Of a stretch of 64,000 nucleotides of DNA, positions 34,771-43,542 are shown piece after piece. The stretch is taken from NCBI RefSeq assembly GCF_036099295.1, contig NZ_CP107976.1, forward strand, positions 8,122,001-8,186,000, written 5' to 3'. The position numbers were made by a program, and so were the translations under genes. The notes under the pieces are model-generated. The model made no database searches, was not told where the DNA came from, and worked only from the letters and a program-made list of their open reading frames with translations. Each line of letters opens with the position of its first letter. Position 1 is the first letter of the stretch. Source of the stretch: Streptomyces sp. NBC_00358 (GTDB lineage Bacteria; Actinomycetota; Actinomycetes; Streptomycetales; Streptomycetaceae).

Positions 34771-35556
34771 TCAGCTCCAGGTGATGCCGGACTTCTCCCG
34801 CCACAGGGCGGCGAGCGAGGCGTCGCCGGTCACGCTCGGGAACGGTACGCGGTTCCACAGCGCGAGGTAGAGCGGTGCGGCCGGCCCCGCCAACTCGCAG
34901 TCCACATCGACGTCCGCGTCCGTGTCCACGGCGTCGGTGTCCTTGTCCGCGTGCCCCCGCTCTGCGCGTTCGCTGAGCGGCGGTCCGGACGACAGGCGTA
35001 CGGTCCACACGGTGTCCGGGCGGTCGGTGGCGCGGACGCGCAGCACGCGAGGCTCCTCGGTGCGTACCTTGCTCTTCTCCCGCCGGTGGAAACCGAGCAG
35101 CAACTCGTCGATCCCGTCGACCGCGAAGTCCGGCGGGACTTCGGCCGGCTCCCGGCCGAGCGCCGACTGGGCGTCCACCCGGTGCACGGTGGTCTCGTGC
35201 GCCTGGCGGCGTGCCCAGAAGGCGAGTGGCGAGGGCGCCGGCATGAAGCTCCAGCACCGCACGTCGGGCGAGGCGCCGGCCAGGGTGTCCACGAGCCCCC
35301 GGTGCCCCTCGCGGAACCAGGCCAGCAGTTCCTCACCGTCCAGATCCGGCAGTCCGGCGTCGGGGTGGTACGAGGTGTGGCCCTCGGCGACGAACGCGGT
35401 GGCCCAACGGTGGACCATGCCGGTGTGCCGCACCAGGTCCCTGACCTGCCAGCCGGCGCAGGTCGTCACCTTGGCGTCGACACCCGCCTCCCCGGCGGCC
35501 GCGGCCAGCAACCGGCCCTCACGGTCCAGGGTTTCGACGAACTCCCGAATCTCCAT
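34771..35556 (-). CDS. Maleylpyruvate isomerase-family (mycothiol-dependent) protein
   Basis: 261 aa. The N-terminal DinB-like/MDMPI metal-binding domain reads TCAGWQVRDLVRHTGMVHRW (first His), then AWFREGHRGLVDTLAGA and ARRQAHETTVHRVDAQ (metal-binding HxxxH-type residues). The C-terminal part is a sterol carrier-like MDMPI_C domain. Members use mycothiol or another thiol as cofactor; most are uncharacterised. Start ATG 35556 has only a weak ribosome site. Confidence 0.85.
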   Translation of the reverse strand: MEIREFVETLDREGRLLAAAAGEAGVDAKVTTCAGWQVRDLVRHTGMVHRWATAFVAEGHTSYHPDAGLPDLDGEELLAWFREGHRGLVDTLAGASPDVRCWSFMPAPSPLAFWARRQAHETTVHRVDAQSALGREPAEVPPDFAVDGIDELLLGFHRREKSKVRTEEPRVLRVRATDRPDTVWTVRLSSGPPLSERAERGHADKDTDAVDTDADVDVDCELAGPAAPLYLALWNRVPFPSVTGDASLAALWREKSGITWS

Positions 35557-35594
35557 ACCGTGAGTGTGCCCGATGCCCACCCACTGCTGGTCCC

Positions 35595-36797
35595 TCAGCC
35601 GACGGCGGCCCGGCGCGTAGCGAATCCGATCAGCGCGGCCGCGGCCGCCAGCACCGCCACGCTGGTGAGGGCCGTAGGCAGGGAGTACGCGTCGGCCATG
35701 AACCCGATCGCGGGCGGCCCGAGCAGCAGGCCGCCGTATCCGAGCGTGGAGGCGACGGCGACCCCGCCGGCTCCGGCCAGCGCGCCGGCCCGGTCGACAG
35801 CGACGGGGAAGATGTTGGCGAGGCCCAGTCCGGTGACGGCGAATCCGAGCAGCGCCGCCCAAATGGAGGGGGCGAGGGAGCCGAGCAGCATGCCGAGCGC
35901 GGCCGTCGTACCGCCCGCGACCAACGTGCTTGTCCGGCCCAGCCGTTCGAGCAGCGTCGTCCCGCTCAGCCGGCCGATCGTCATGGCGAGGGCGAAGCAC
36001 GAGTATCCGGCCGCGGCGATCCCCGGGTGCGCGTCCAGGTCCTGCTCCAGATGGAGCGCGCCCCAGTCCGCGAGTGCTCCCTCGCCGTACGCCGTGCACA
36101 GGGCGATCAGCCCGAAGACGACCACCAGGCCCCGGGTACGGCCGTCGGAACGCGACCGCGCCGCGCCGCCGTCACTCCGTGGGTGATCCGGTGACACGGG
36201 GGCGTCCTGACGGAGCAGTGAGCGTCCCGCGACGCCCGTCACGAGCAGGCCGATGACGGCGATCCCGAGCAGATGGCGGGTCGGCGACACCTGTCCGGCG
36301 ACCAGCCCGCCGAGCCCTGCCCCCAGCATGCCGCCCAGACTGAACGCCGCGTGGAAGCTGGGCATCACGGGGCGCCGCAGCGCGGCCACGAGATCGACGG
36401 CCGCGCTGTTCATGCCGACGTTCAGGCCGCCGTACGCGGCGCCGAAGATCAGCAGAACGAGGCCCAGGGCCGTCACGGAGTGGGTGAGCGGCGGCAGGAC
36501 GATGCTCAGGGACAGCAGCACGGCGCAGACCACGGTGACCGGGTGGCTGCCGAACCGTCGGCACAGCCGTCCCGTCAGCATCATGGTGATCACCGCGCCG
36601 GCGGAGACGCCGAGGAGAGCGAGCCCGAGGGTGCCCGCGGAGGCGCCTGTCCGGTGCTTGATATCGGGGATCCGGACGACCCAGCCGGCGAAGACGAAGC
36701 CGTCCAGGGCGAAGAAGGCGGTGAGGGTGATGCGGAGTCGAATGAGGGAGCGGTCCGGCACGACGCTGTGCGGGCTGGTTTTGTTTATTAGCGGCAC
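35595..36797 (-). CDS. MFS transporter
   Basis: 400 aa with about twelve membrane helices. The cytoplasmic loop between helices 2 and 3 has GRLCRRFGSHPVTVV, like the MFS GxxxDRxGRR signature. A charged central loop (SPDHPRSDGGAARSRSDGRT) separates the halves. The overall pattern (FFALDGFVFAGWVVRIPDIK at the N-terminus, YGGLNVGMNSAAVDL) resembles the YbjJ/FucP-like branch. Substrate unknown. Confidence 0.87.
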   Translation of the reverse strand: MPLINKTSPHSVVPDRSLIRLRITLTAFFALDGFVFAGWVVRIPDIKHRTGASAGTLGLALLGVSAGAVITMMLTGRLCRRFGSHPVTVVCAVLLSLSIVLPPLTHSVTALGLVLLIFGAAYGGLNVGMNSAAVDLVAALRRPVMPSFHAAFSLGGMLGAGLGGLVAGQVSPTRHLLGIAVIGLLVTGVAGRSLLRQDAPVSPDHPRSDGGAARSRSDGRTRGLVVVFGLIALCTAYGEGALADWGALHLEQDLDAHPGIAAAGYSCFALAMTIGRLSGTTLLERLGRTSTLVAGGTTAALGMLLGSLAPSIWAALLGFAVTGLGLANIFPVAVDRAGALAGAGGVAVASTLGYGGLLLGPPAIGFMADAYSLPTALTSVAVLAAAAALIGFATRRAAVG

Positions 36798-37141
36798 AAA
36801 ATCACGTTAGACGGATGCCCAGCTCGGAGCAAGGGAGCCGATGGGCACACCTGGGCCGGTGGGGCCATCTTGGCCGGCGGGCACACCGACCCGCGGGCCC
36901 ACAGCCACACGTACCCGTGGACTCGCGCACGCAGACCGGCGCACCTGCGGAATCGTTCCCCCGCGAAATCGCTCCCCCGCGGACCCACGGACCCGCGGAC
37001 CCGCGCACCAACCGACCCGCGGCCCTAGATGCCTACGCGCCCGCGCATCCGTGAACCCGCCGGCGCGATACGGCGCGGGCGCACACCGCCGTCCGCGCGT
37101 GCCTCGACCGGCCCGCGCGGGCTCGTCGGCGGTCCTGCTCG
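36798..37141. other. Non-coding gap with short CGGACCC-type repeats
   Basis: The plus strand is Pro/Thr/Arg-codon rich and contains tandem 8-9 bp repeats (CGGACCCRC) near 36979-37005. No gene is supported. The region just before 36850 should hold the promoter of the MFS gene. Confidence 0.45.
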
Positions 37142-37178
37142 GCGGTTCGCCGTCCCGACAGCCCGGACGGCGAACCGC
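37142..37178 (-). terminator. Hairpin after the GAPDH gene
   Basis: GCGGTTCGCCGTCC (37142-37155) pairs perfectly with GGACGGCGAACCGC (37165-37178) around a 9-nt loop, 15 bp beyond the stop of the GAPDH gene. Confidence 0.8.
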
Positions 37179-37192
37179 GCTTCGTTCCCCGC

Positions 37193-38638
37193 TCAGACCG
37201 CCGGAGCCGGGAAGGTCGGGTACTCCACCCCGGAGACGTGCTGGACGACGCGGATGACCTGGCAGGAGTAGCCGAACTCGTTGTCGTACCAGAGGTAGAG
37301 GATCGCGTTGTCGTCCTCGACCTTCGTCGCGCCGGCGTCGACGATCGAGGCGTGGCGCGAGCCGATGAAGTCGCTGGAGACCGCGTCGGGGGCGCTGATG
37401 AAGTCGATCTGGCGCTTGAGCGGCGAGGTCAGCGAGACGTTGCGGAGGTAGTCGAGGACCTCCTCGCGGGTGGTCGCACGGCCCAGGCGCAGGCTGAGGA
37501 TCGCGATCGAGACGTCCGGCACCGGCACGCGGATCGAGCTTCCGGTGATGGGCGCCTTCAGGTCGGGCAGCGCCTTGGCCACCGCGGAGGCGGCACCCGT
37601 CTCGGTGATGACCATGTTGAGCGGCGCGGAGCGGCCCCGGCGGTCCGAGCTGTGGTAATTGTCCAGCAGGTTCTGGTCGTTGGTGAACGAGTGGACGGTC
37701 TCCACGTGACCGCGCAGGACGCCGTACTCCTCCGCCATCGCCTTCAGCGGGGGCACGATCGCGTTGGTGGTGCAGGAGGCGCAGGACAGGATCCGCTCGT
37801 CCGGCTTGATCATGTCGTGGTTGACGCCGTGCACGATGTTGGGGACGTCGCCCTTGCCGGGCGCCGTCAGGACGACCTTGTCGATTCCGGGCCGCAGGTG
37901 GTTCGAGAGACCCTCGCGATCACGCCACTTGCCGGTGTTGTCGACGAGGATGGCGTCCTTGATGCCGTACGTCGTGTAGTCGACCTCGGACGGGTCGTTG
38001 GCGTAGATGACCTTGATCTCGTTGCCGTTGGCGATGATCGTGCTGTTCGCCTCGTCGACGGTGATCGTGCCCTGGAACTGGCCGTGGATCGAGTCGCGGC
38101 GCAGCAGCGAGGCGCGCTTGACGATGTCCTGGTCGCCGCCCTGGCGTACGACGATGGCGCGCAGCCGCAGACCGTTGCCGGAGCCGGTCTTCTCGATGAG
38201 CAGGCGGGCGAGGAGGCGGCCGATGCGGCCGAAGCCGTAGAGGACGACGTCACGCCCCTCGCGGCGCTCGATCTTGTTCTCGCCGGTGGCGCCGGCGACC
38301 GCCTCGGCGGTGAACTCCTCGACGGACAGGCCGCGGTCGTCGGCCCGGTACGTCGCGGCGAGCATGCCGATGTCGATCTGGGACGGCCCGAGATCGAGCG
38401 TGGTGAGCGTCCGCAGGAACGGCAGGGTGTCGGTGACCGAGAGCTCCTCCCCGGCGATCTGCCGGGCGAAGCGGTGGGTCTTGAGGATGCTCACCACCGA
38501 CTTGTTCACCAGGGAGCGGCTGTGCAGGAGGATCGTGACGTCCTGCTCCCGGTGCAGCCTCCCGATGATCGGGATCATCGACTCCGCGATCTCTTCGCGG
38601 GTCTTCCAGTTGGTGAACGCGTCGTCGTTGACAGTCAC
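37193..38638 (-). CDS. gap: Glyceraldehyde-3-phosphate dehydrogenase, long form
   Basis: 481 aa, about 140 longer than classical GAPDH. The first 125 residues are an extra helical domain. The Rossmann start VVLYGFGRIGRLLARLLIEK follows. The active-site Cys is in SCASCTTNAIVPPL, then HVETVHSFTNDQN and the C-terminal WYDNEFGYSCQVIRV. This long form occurs in many actinomycetes beside the normal glycolytic enzyme. It interconverts glyceraldehyde-3-phosphate and 1,3-bisphosphoglycerate; an anabolic role is possible. It is a single-gene unit with its own terminator. Confidence 0.93.
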   Translation of the reverse strand: MTVNDDAFTNWKTREEIAESMIPIIGRLHREQDVTILLHSRSLVNKSVVSILKTHRFARQIAGEELSVTDTLPFLRTLTTLDLGPSQIDIGMLAATYRADDRGLSVEEFTAEAVAGATGENKIERREGRDVVLYGFGRIGRLLARLLIEKTGSGNGLRLRAIVVRQGGDQDIVKRASLLRRDSIHGQFQGTITVDEANSTIIANGNEIKVIYANDPSEVDYTTYGIKDAILVDNTGKWRDREGLSNHLRPGIDKVVLTAPGKGDVPNIVHGVNHDMIKPDERILSCASCTTNAIVPPLKAMAEEYGVLRGHVETVHSFTNDQNLLDNYHSSDRRGRSAPLNMVITETGAASAVAKALPDLKAPITGSSIRVPVPDVSIAILSLRLGRATTREEVLDYLRNVSLTSPLKRQIDFISAPDAVSSDFIGSRHASIVDAGATKVEDDNAILYLWYDNEFGYSCQVIRVVQHVSGVEYPTFPAPAV

Positions 38639-39038
38639 AGAATCATCTTTCGAGCTAGGTGGCGCTCATATGCTAACCGGAGCGTCTTTTCGATCGTTCA
38701 CGTGGTGTCCACTTGATGTGGAAGGCGGCGTCCGCCGGGGTGTCACAGGGCATCGGAAGGGATGGGGCCGCACCGGAGCCAGGGCCTCCGCGGGGCCGGC
38801 CGGACGGCTGGGGGACGTCGTTCACCAGTACGGCAAAGGTTCCGGCATCCGTCCTGGACCTTTTCGTTGCCGTAGACACCCTTGACAGCGTGCGTACTGT
38901 TTCGCGACGTTTGAGCCCTTGCCCATTCGTTCGGATCTCGGTGCTCGACCGGGAGGCGAGTCCGCGTGCCGTACGGATCGGCAGAAATCAGAAAAGTGGC
39001 AGGACGCGGACAGCGCGTCATGGGGGGAGCTGTCGCCC
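38639..39038. other. Intergenic region between divergent genes
   Basis: This holds the promoter region of the GAPDH gene and of the acetyltransferase gene. TTGACAGCGTGCGTACTG (38882) contains a perfect -35-like hexamer. Open frames on both strands (for example 38673-38879, minus) have no recognisable motif, so none is called. Confidence 0.4.
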
Positions 39039-39131
39039 ATGCGATCCATCAGCAAAGATCCACACGCCCGACTGGCCAGTGCTGTGACCGGTACATCCCT
39101 CGCAGCGCCTGCGGAAGGGCGGTTGATCTGA
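39039..39131 (+). CDS. Possible 30-residue leader ORF
   Basis: ATG 39039 has GGGGGGAG about 10-15 bp upstream. It reads MRSISKDPHARLASAVTGTS, then ten more residues, and ends in TGA 1 bp before the GTG of the acetyltransferase gene. The tight spacing could couple translation. The call rests only on position and a good ribosome site; it may be chance. Confidence 0.3.
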   Translation: MRSISKDPHARLASAVTGTSLAAPAEGRLI

Positions 39132-39132
39132 G

Positions 39133-40248
39133 GTGGAGATCACGATCCACAGACTCGACGGCCTCGGCGCCCCGCTGCGCGAGGCCTGGCACGGGGCGAT
39201 GGACGCATCGCCCGAATACGCGAATCCGTTCCTGTCGCCGGAGTTCGCGACGGGGGTCGGCAGGTTTCGAGGCGGTGCGCAGGTCGCGGTCCTGCGTGAC
39301 GGCGGGGAGCCCGTCGGGTTCCTGCCGTTCGAACGCAACGTCCTCGGCGTCGGCAGAGCCATCGGCCTCGGACTCTCCGACTGTCAGGCACTGGTCCACA
39401 GGCCCGGGGTCTCCTGGGACGCTCAGGAGGTGTTGCGCGCCTGCGGGCTGTCCATCTTCGAGTTCGATCATCTCGTCGAGGAACAGAAGCCGTTCAGCAG
39501 ATACGTTACTGGGACCTTCGCCTCCCCGGTCGTGGACCTGAAACCGGGGGACAGCGACTACCCGGGGTGGCTGCGCAGCGCCTACCCGGGGCAGGCCAAG
39601 ACGACCCTGAAGAAGGAACGCCGCCTCGGGCGGGACGTGGGCGAGGTGCGGTTCGTCTTCGACGAGCGCGATCCCCGGATGCTGCGCACCCTCATGCAGT
39701 GGAAGTCCGCCCAGTACCGCAGGACAGGGCGCATGGACCGGTTCGCGCGCCCCTGGATCGTCGGTCTGGTGGACCACCTGTTCGATGTCCGCGAGGAGCA
39801 CTTCACCGGCGTACTGTCCGTGCTCTACGCCGGGGACCGGCCGGTGGCCGCCCACTTCGGACCGCGCTCGCGCACGGTGCTCGCGGCCTGGTTCACCGCC
39901 TACGACCCCGAGTTCCACCGGTACTCGCCCGGTCTGATGATGCACCTGCGGACCGCCGAGGCGGCCGGCCGCAACGGTGTGAGCCTGCTGGATCTGGGGC
40001 GCGGCGACAAGGAGTACAAGGACTGGCTCAAGACACGTGAGCTGCGGGTGGCCGAGGGGTTCGCGGCCCGCCCCCATCCGGTGGCGGCGGCACACCGGCT
40101 GTGGCGCCGACCCGTGCGCGGTCTGCGCAACACCGTCCTCGCCCATCCCGCGCTGCGCGATCCGGCCGACCGGCTGCTCAGGACGGTCGGCACGCTGCGC
40201 GCGTCGGGCCGCGCGGAATCCGGCGGAGCGGGGCCGCGCGCCCGCTGA
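39133..40248 (+). CDS. CelD/FemAB-like GNAT acetyltransferase
   Basis: 371 aa, GTG start. The pattern is that of the BcsL/CelD acetyltransferase_6 family: an N-terminal GNAT half (VAVLRDGGEPVGFLPFERNV) and a C-terminal half with KTTLKKERRLGRDVGEVRF, FTGVLSVLYAGDRPVAAHFG, LAAWFTAYDPEFHRYSPGLM and LLDLGRGDKEYKDWLKT. Such enzymes acylate sugars or amines, often in polysaccharide synthesis. No polysaccharide genes are adjacent. Confidence 0.87.
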   Translation: MEITIHRLDGLGAPLREAWHGAMDASPEYANPFLSPEFATGVGRFRGGAQVAVLRDGGEPVGFLPFERNVLGVGRAIGLGLSDCQALVHRPGVSWDAQEVLRACGLSIFEFDHLVEEQKPFSRYVTGTFASPVVDLKPGDSDYPGWLRSAYPGQAKTTLKKERRLGRDVGEVRFVFDERDPRMLRTLMQWKSAQYRRTGRMDRFARPWIVGLVDHLFDVREEHFTGVLSVLYAGDRPVAAHFGPRSRTVLAAWFTAYDPEFHRYSPGLMMHLRTAEAAGRNGVSLLDLGRGDKEYKDWLKTRELRVAEGFAARPHPVAAAHRLWRRPVRGLRNTVLAHPALRDPADRLLRTVGTLRASGRAESGGAGPRAR

Positions 40249-40422
40249 CCCTGTCGCACGGCACACCCGGGGAGTCTCCGCTGCCGCACGGGTCGGCGCG
40301 GAGACCCCCGGGCATGCCGGAGCCGACCCGTGCCGCTGCGCGGTACGGCACCGCCTCCCCGTGCGGCCTGGGGGACCCGTGCGACGTGTGGGCGGGCACG
40401 CCGCGGAAACCGGGCGCCGCCG

Positions 40423-41202
40423 TCATACGGCGATGACGTCGATCCCCGCTTCCTCGAACCGTGCGATCGTCTCGGGTCCCGCCGCCGCGTCCGTCACGAG
40501 CGTGCCCACCGACTCGGCCCCGCAGATACGGGCGAACGCGCGGTGCCCCAGCTTGCTGGAGTCGGCGGCGACGATCACGCGCTCGGCCCGCTCGCACAGG
40601 AGGCGGTTGATCGCGGCCTCCGCCTCGTCGTGGGCGGCGGCGCCGTGCGCGGCGTCGAAGGCGACCACGCCGAGCACCGCGACGTCCAGGGTGATCTGCC
40701 CGAGCACGCCGTCCGCGAGCGGTCCGATCAGCTCGTAGGACTGCGGCCGGGCCACCCCACCGGTCACCACGATCTTGAACTGGGGGCGCACGGCGAGCTC
40801 GTTCGCGATGTTCAGCGCGTTCGTGACGACCGTCAGCGCGGGGGAGCCCGACGACAGGTCCGGGCGTACGGCCAGCGCGCGGGCCACCTCGGTCGTCGTG
40901 GTGCCGCCCGTCAGGCCCACCGCTTCGCCGGGTGCGATGAGGTCGGCCACCGCTCTGGCGATGCGCTGCTTCTCCGAGGCGTGCCGGGCGGTCTTGTAGC
41001 GCAGGGGCAGTTCGTAGGAGACGCCGTGCACCACCGCGCCGCCCCGGGTGCGCACGAGCATCTGCTGCTCGGCCAGCTGGTCGAAGTCGCGCCGGATCGT
41101 CGCCGCCGAGACCTCCAGCCGGGTCGCGGCCTCCTCGACGTCCAGGCGGCCCTGCTCCACGAGGAGTTCCAGCAGCGCCTTCCACCGGGCGTCGCGCGAC
41201 AT
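40423..41202 (-). CDS. agaR: DeoR-family regulator (AgaR-like)
   Basis: 259 aa from ATG 41202 with GGAGG 6-7 bp upstream. The N-terminal winged helix is LLVEQGRLDVEEAATRLEVS and AATIRRDFDQLAEQQMLVRT. The C-terminal sugar-phosphate sensor has GLTGGTTTTEVARAL and VIVAADSSKLGHRAFARI. It is divergent from a SIS-domain isomerase and an aldolase gene, the same set as the aga/kba genes for N-acetylgalactosamine or galactosamine. It probably represses them until a sugar phosphate binds. The symbol is by analogy. Confidence 0.88.
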   Translation of the reverse strand: MSRDARWKALLELLVEQGRLDVEEAATRLEVSAATIRRDFDQLAEQQMLVRTRGGAVVHGVSYELPLRYKTARHASEKQRIARAVADLIAPGEAVGLTGGTTTTEVARALAVRPDLSSGSPALTVVTNALNIANELAVRPQFKIVVTGGVARPQSYELIGPLADGVLGQITLDVAVLGVVAFDAAHGAAAHDEAEAAINRLLCERAERVIVAADSSKLGHRAFARICGAESVGTLVTDAAAGPETIARFEEAGIDVIAV

Positions 41203-41262
41203 CCGCACCCTCCATTCCTCGATCTTCCGCGACCTTAACGCACTCCAGACCCCCTCGAATGC

Positions 41263-41290
41263 TTGATTGTGCTCGAAACCTCGCTATATC
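41263..41290 (+). promoter_or_regulatory. Promoter of the SIS-aldolase operon
   Basis: TTGATT (41263-41268) and TATATC (41285-41290) are separated by 16 bp. GCTCGAA and related half-sites lie between and around them, as expected for a DeoR operator, but the exact site is uncertain. The predicted start is about 30 bp before ATG 41325. Confidence 0.6.
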
Positions 41291-41324
41291 TTGCAGGAAC
41301 AAGCATCAGTGGGAGGGGTACGGC

Positions 41325-42209
41325 ATGACGTATGTCGAGGACGAACTGAGCAGCCAGCCCGAATGCTGGAGCCGCGCCGCCGAACAGGCACCGGCGCACC
41401 GGGCCGCGCTGCCCGCGGCGGGGGAGCGCGTCGCGATCGTGGGGTGCGGCACCTCGTACTTCATGGCGCAGGCCGCCGCCGCCCTGCGTGAACAGTCCGG
41501 ACAGGGCGAGACGGACGCCTTCGCCGCCTCGGAGTTCCCCGTGGGCCGCTCGTACGACCGGGTGGTCGCCCTGACCCGTTCCGGGACGACCACCGAAGTC
41601 CTCGAACTCCTCGAACGCCTCCGGGGACACACCCGCACGACCGCCGTCACCGCCGATCCGCACACGCCCGTGATGGAGTCCGCGGACGACGTCGTCGTGC
41701 TCGACTTCGCCGACGAGCGGTCCGTGGTGCAGACCCGGTTCGCCACCACGGCGCTCACGCTGTTCCGCGCCCATCTCGGTCTGCACAGCGAGGCCGTCGT
41801 CGCCGACGCGCGCACCGCGCTCGACGTGCCGCTGCCCGAAGGGCTCGTCGGCTGCGGGCAGTTCACCTTCCTCGGCCGCGGATGGACCGTCGGCCTCGCC
41901 AACGAGGCCGCCCTCAAGATGCGGGAGGCCTCCCTCGCCTGGACCGAGGCCTACCCGGCGATGGAGTACCGGCACGGGCCCATCAGCGTCACCACCGACG
42001 GCACCGCCACCTGGATGCTCGGCGAGGCGCCCGAAGGGCTGGCCGAACAGGTGCGGGGGACCGGCGGGTTGTGGGTGGACGGCGGCGGCCTCGACCCGCT
42101 CGCCGGACTCGTCCGCGCCCAGCGCCTCGCCGTCGCCGTCGCCGCGGCGCGCGGCCTGGACCCCGACCGGCCGCGCCACCTCACCCGTTCGGTGATCCTC
42201 AGCCACTGA
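41325..42209 (+). CDS. agaS: SIS-domain sugar isomerase/deaminase (AgaS-like)
   Basis: 294 aa from ATG 41325 with GGGAGGGG upstream. Two SIS domains: VAIVGCGTSYFMAQAAAALR, RVVALTRSGTTTEVLELLER, then FTFLGRGWTVGLANEAALKM, EAYPAMEYRHGPISV and a C-terminal helix. AgaS-type proteins isomerise and deaminate galactosamine-6-phosphate to tagatose-6-phosphate. The next gene, an aldolase, fits the following steps. Confidence 0.85.
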   Translation: MTYVEDELSSQPECWSRAAEQAPAHRAALPAAGERVAIVGCGTSYFMAQAAAALREQSGQGETDAFAASEFPVGRSYDRVVALTRSGTTTEVLELLERLRGHTRTTAVTADPHTPVMESADDVVVLDFADERSVVQTRFATTALTLFRAHLGLHSEAVVADARTALDVPLPEGLVGCGQFTFLGRGWTVGLANEAALKMREASLAWTEAYPAMEYRHGPISVTTDGTATWMLGEAPEGLAEQVRGTGGLWVDGGGLDPLAGLVRAQRLAVAVAAARGLDPDRPRHLTRSVILSH

Positions 42210-42242
42210 ACAGGCTCGACCACCCACGGAGTAGGAGGAGTT

Positions 42243-43094
42243 GTGCCCCTCGCAGCAACCGGTGAGCTGGTCGGCAGGGCCGCCGAGGAACGGACCGCCG
42301 TCGCCGCCTTCAACGTCATCACCTTGGAGCACGTCGAGGCCGTCATAGCCGGCGCGGAGTCCGCGGGCGCGCCCGTCGTGCTCCAAGTCAGCGAGAACGT
42401 GGTCAAGTTCCGCTACGGCCGACTGCTCCCGCTGGCCAGTGCGGCGACCGCCGCCGCCGAACGGGCCTCGGTGCCCGTCGCGTTGCATCTCGACCATGTG
42501 CAGAGCGACGAGCTGCTGCGGCAGGCACCCGGTGCCGGGTTCAGCTCCGTCATGTACGACGCCTCGCGGCTGCCGTACGAGGAGAACCTCGCCGCGACCC
42601 GGGCCGCCGCCGACTGGGCACACGCCCAAGGCCTGTGGATCGAGGCCGAGTTGGGTGAGATCGGTGGCAAGAACGGTGAACAGCCGCGGGACGCGCACGC
42701 GCCCGGTGCCCGTACCGACCCCATGGAGGCGCGCGCCTTCGTGGCCGACTCCGGCGTGGACGCGCTGGCCGTGGCGATCGGCAGCTCGCACGCCATGACC
42801 ACCCGGACCGCCGCTCTCGACCACGACCTGCTCAAGCGGCTGGCCGCCGCGCTGGGTGTCCCCCTCGTCCTGCACGGCTCCTCCGGGGTCCCCGACGGGG
42901 AGCTCCGGGCGGCCGTCGGAGGCGGCATCGCCAAGGTCAACGTCGGCACCGCCCTGAACATCGCGATGACCGGTGCCATAAGGGAGTTCCTCGCCGCCAG
43001 CCCCGACGCCGTGGACTCGCGGAAGTACCTCGGCGTGGGACGGGAGGCGATGGCGCGGACGGTGGCGGGGTTCATCGGTGTGCTGCGCGGCTGA
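42243..43094 (+). CDS. Class II fructose/tagatose bisphosphate aldolase
   Basis: 283 aa, GTG start after GTAGGAGGAGTT. Landmarks: VAAFNVITLEHVEAVIAGAE, LHLDHVQ (catalytic Asp84, zinc His85), WIEAELGEIGGKNGE, IGSSHAMTT (zinc His), LVLHGSSGVPD (zinc His) and IAKVNVGTALNIA. It cleaves a ketose-1,6-bisphosphate to dihydroxyacetone phosphate and glyceraldehyde-3-phosphate. Next to AgaS it is most likely a tagatose-bisphosphate aldolase (kbaY/gatY-like). A hairpin ends the operon. A matching phosphofructokinase is not in the window. Confidence 0.9.
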   Translation: MPLAATGELVGRAAEERTAVAAFNVITLEHVEAVIAGAESAGAPVVLQVSENVVKFRYGRLLPLASAATAAAERASVPVALHLDHVQSDELLRQAPGAGFSSVMYDASRLPYEENLAATRAAADWAHAQGLWIEAELGEIGGKNGEQPRDAHAPGARTDPMEARAFVADSGVDALAVAIGSSHAMTTRTAALDHDLLKRLAAALGVPLVLHGSSGVPDGELRAAVGGGIAKVNVGTALNIAMTGAIREFLAASPDAVDSRKYLGVGREAMARTVAGFIGVLRG

Positions 43095-43149
43095 GCGTCG
43101 CCCACATGCGGCTACAGCCCGATATGCCGCCCAAAGCGCCCACTCGGCC

Positions 43150-43183
43150 TGTGCCGGGAGCGGTCCTGGCCGCTCCCGGCACA
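43150..43183 (+). terminator. Hairpin after the aldolase gene
   Basis: TGTGCCGGGAGCGG (43150-43163) pairs perfectly with CCGCTCCCGGCACA (43170-43183) around a 6-nt loop, 55 bp past the stop of the aldolase gene. Confidence 0.85.
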
Positions 43184-43542
43184 TGTGCTTTTGCACCGAC
43201 GGCAGTTCGAGTGGGTGACAAGGTGGCTAGGGTGAACAAGTATGAGAAGGCCGAAAGGGCACGGCAGGCTCGCGGGTGAAGTATCGGCCCGGAGGCCACT
43301 CGGGCAGGCGTCCGTATGCCCCATGAACACGGGGAGCAGGGGTTTGCGGTGTTTTCGGCGCACAGCCGGCGCGGGACCGAGCGCAGGACGGAGAAGGCCT
43401 TGAGCGGTCAACTTCTGGCTGGTATTCGCGTGTCGGCGCGCGACGACGGCGTGTGCGCCACGGTGAACCGTGCGACGGCCACCGCCCGTCCGCGCCCCGC
43501 CGCGCGTCGAGGGGTCCGCAGACCCATGCCTTTGGGCCCGAT
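43184..43542. other. Gap upstream of the membrane protein gene
   Basis: This is the presumed promoter region of the membrane protein gene. A 76-codon frame at 43316-43546 ends by overlapping the GTG start, but it has no known motif and an Arg-rich composition typical of chance frames. It is not called as a gene. Confidence 0.4.
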
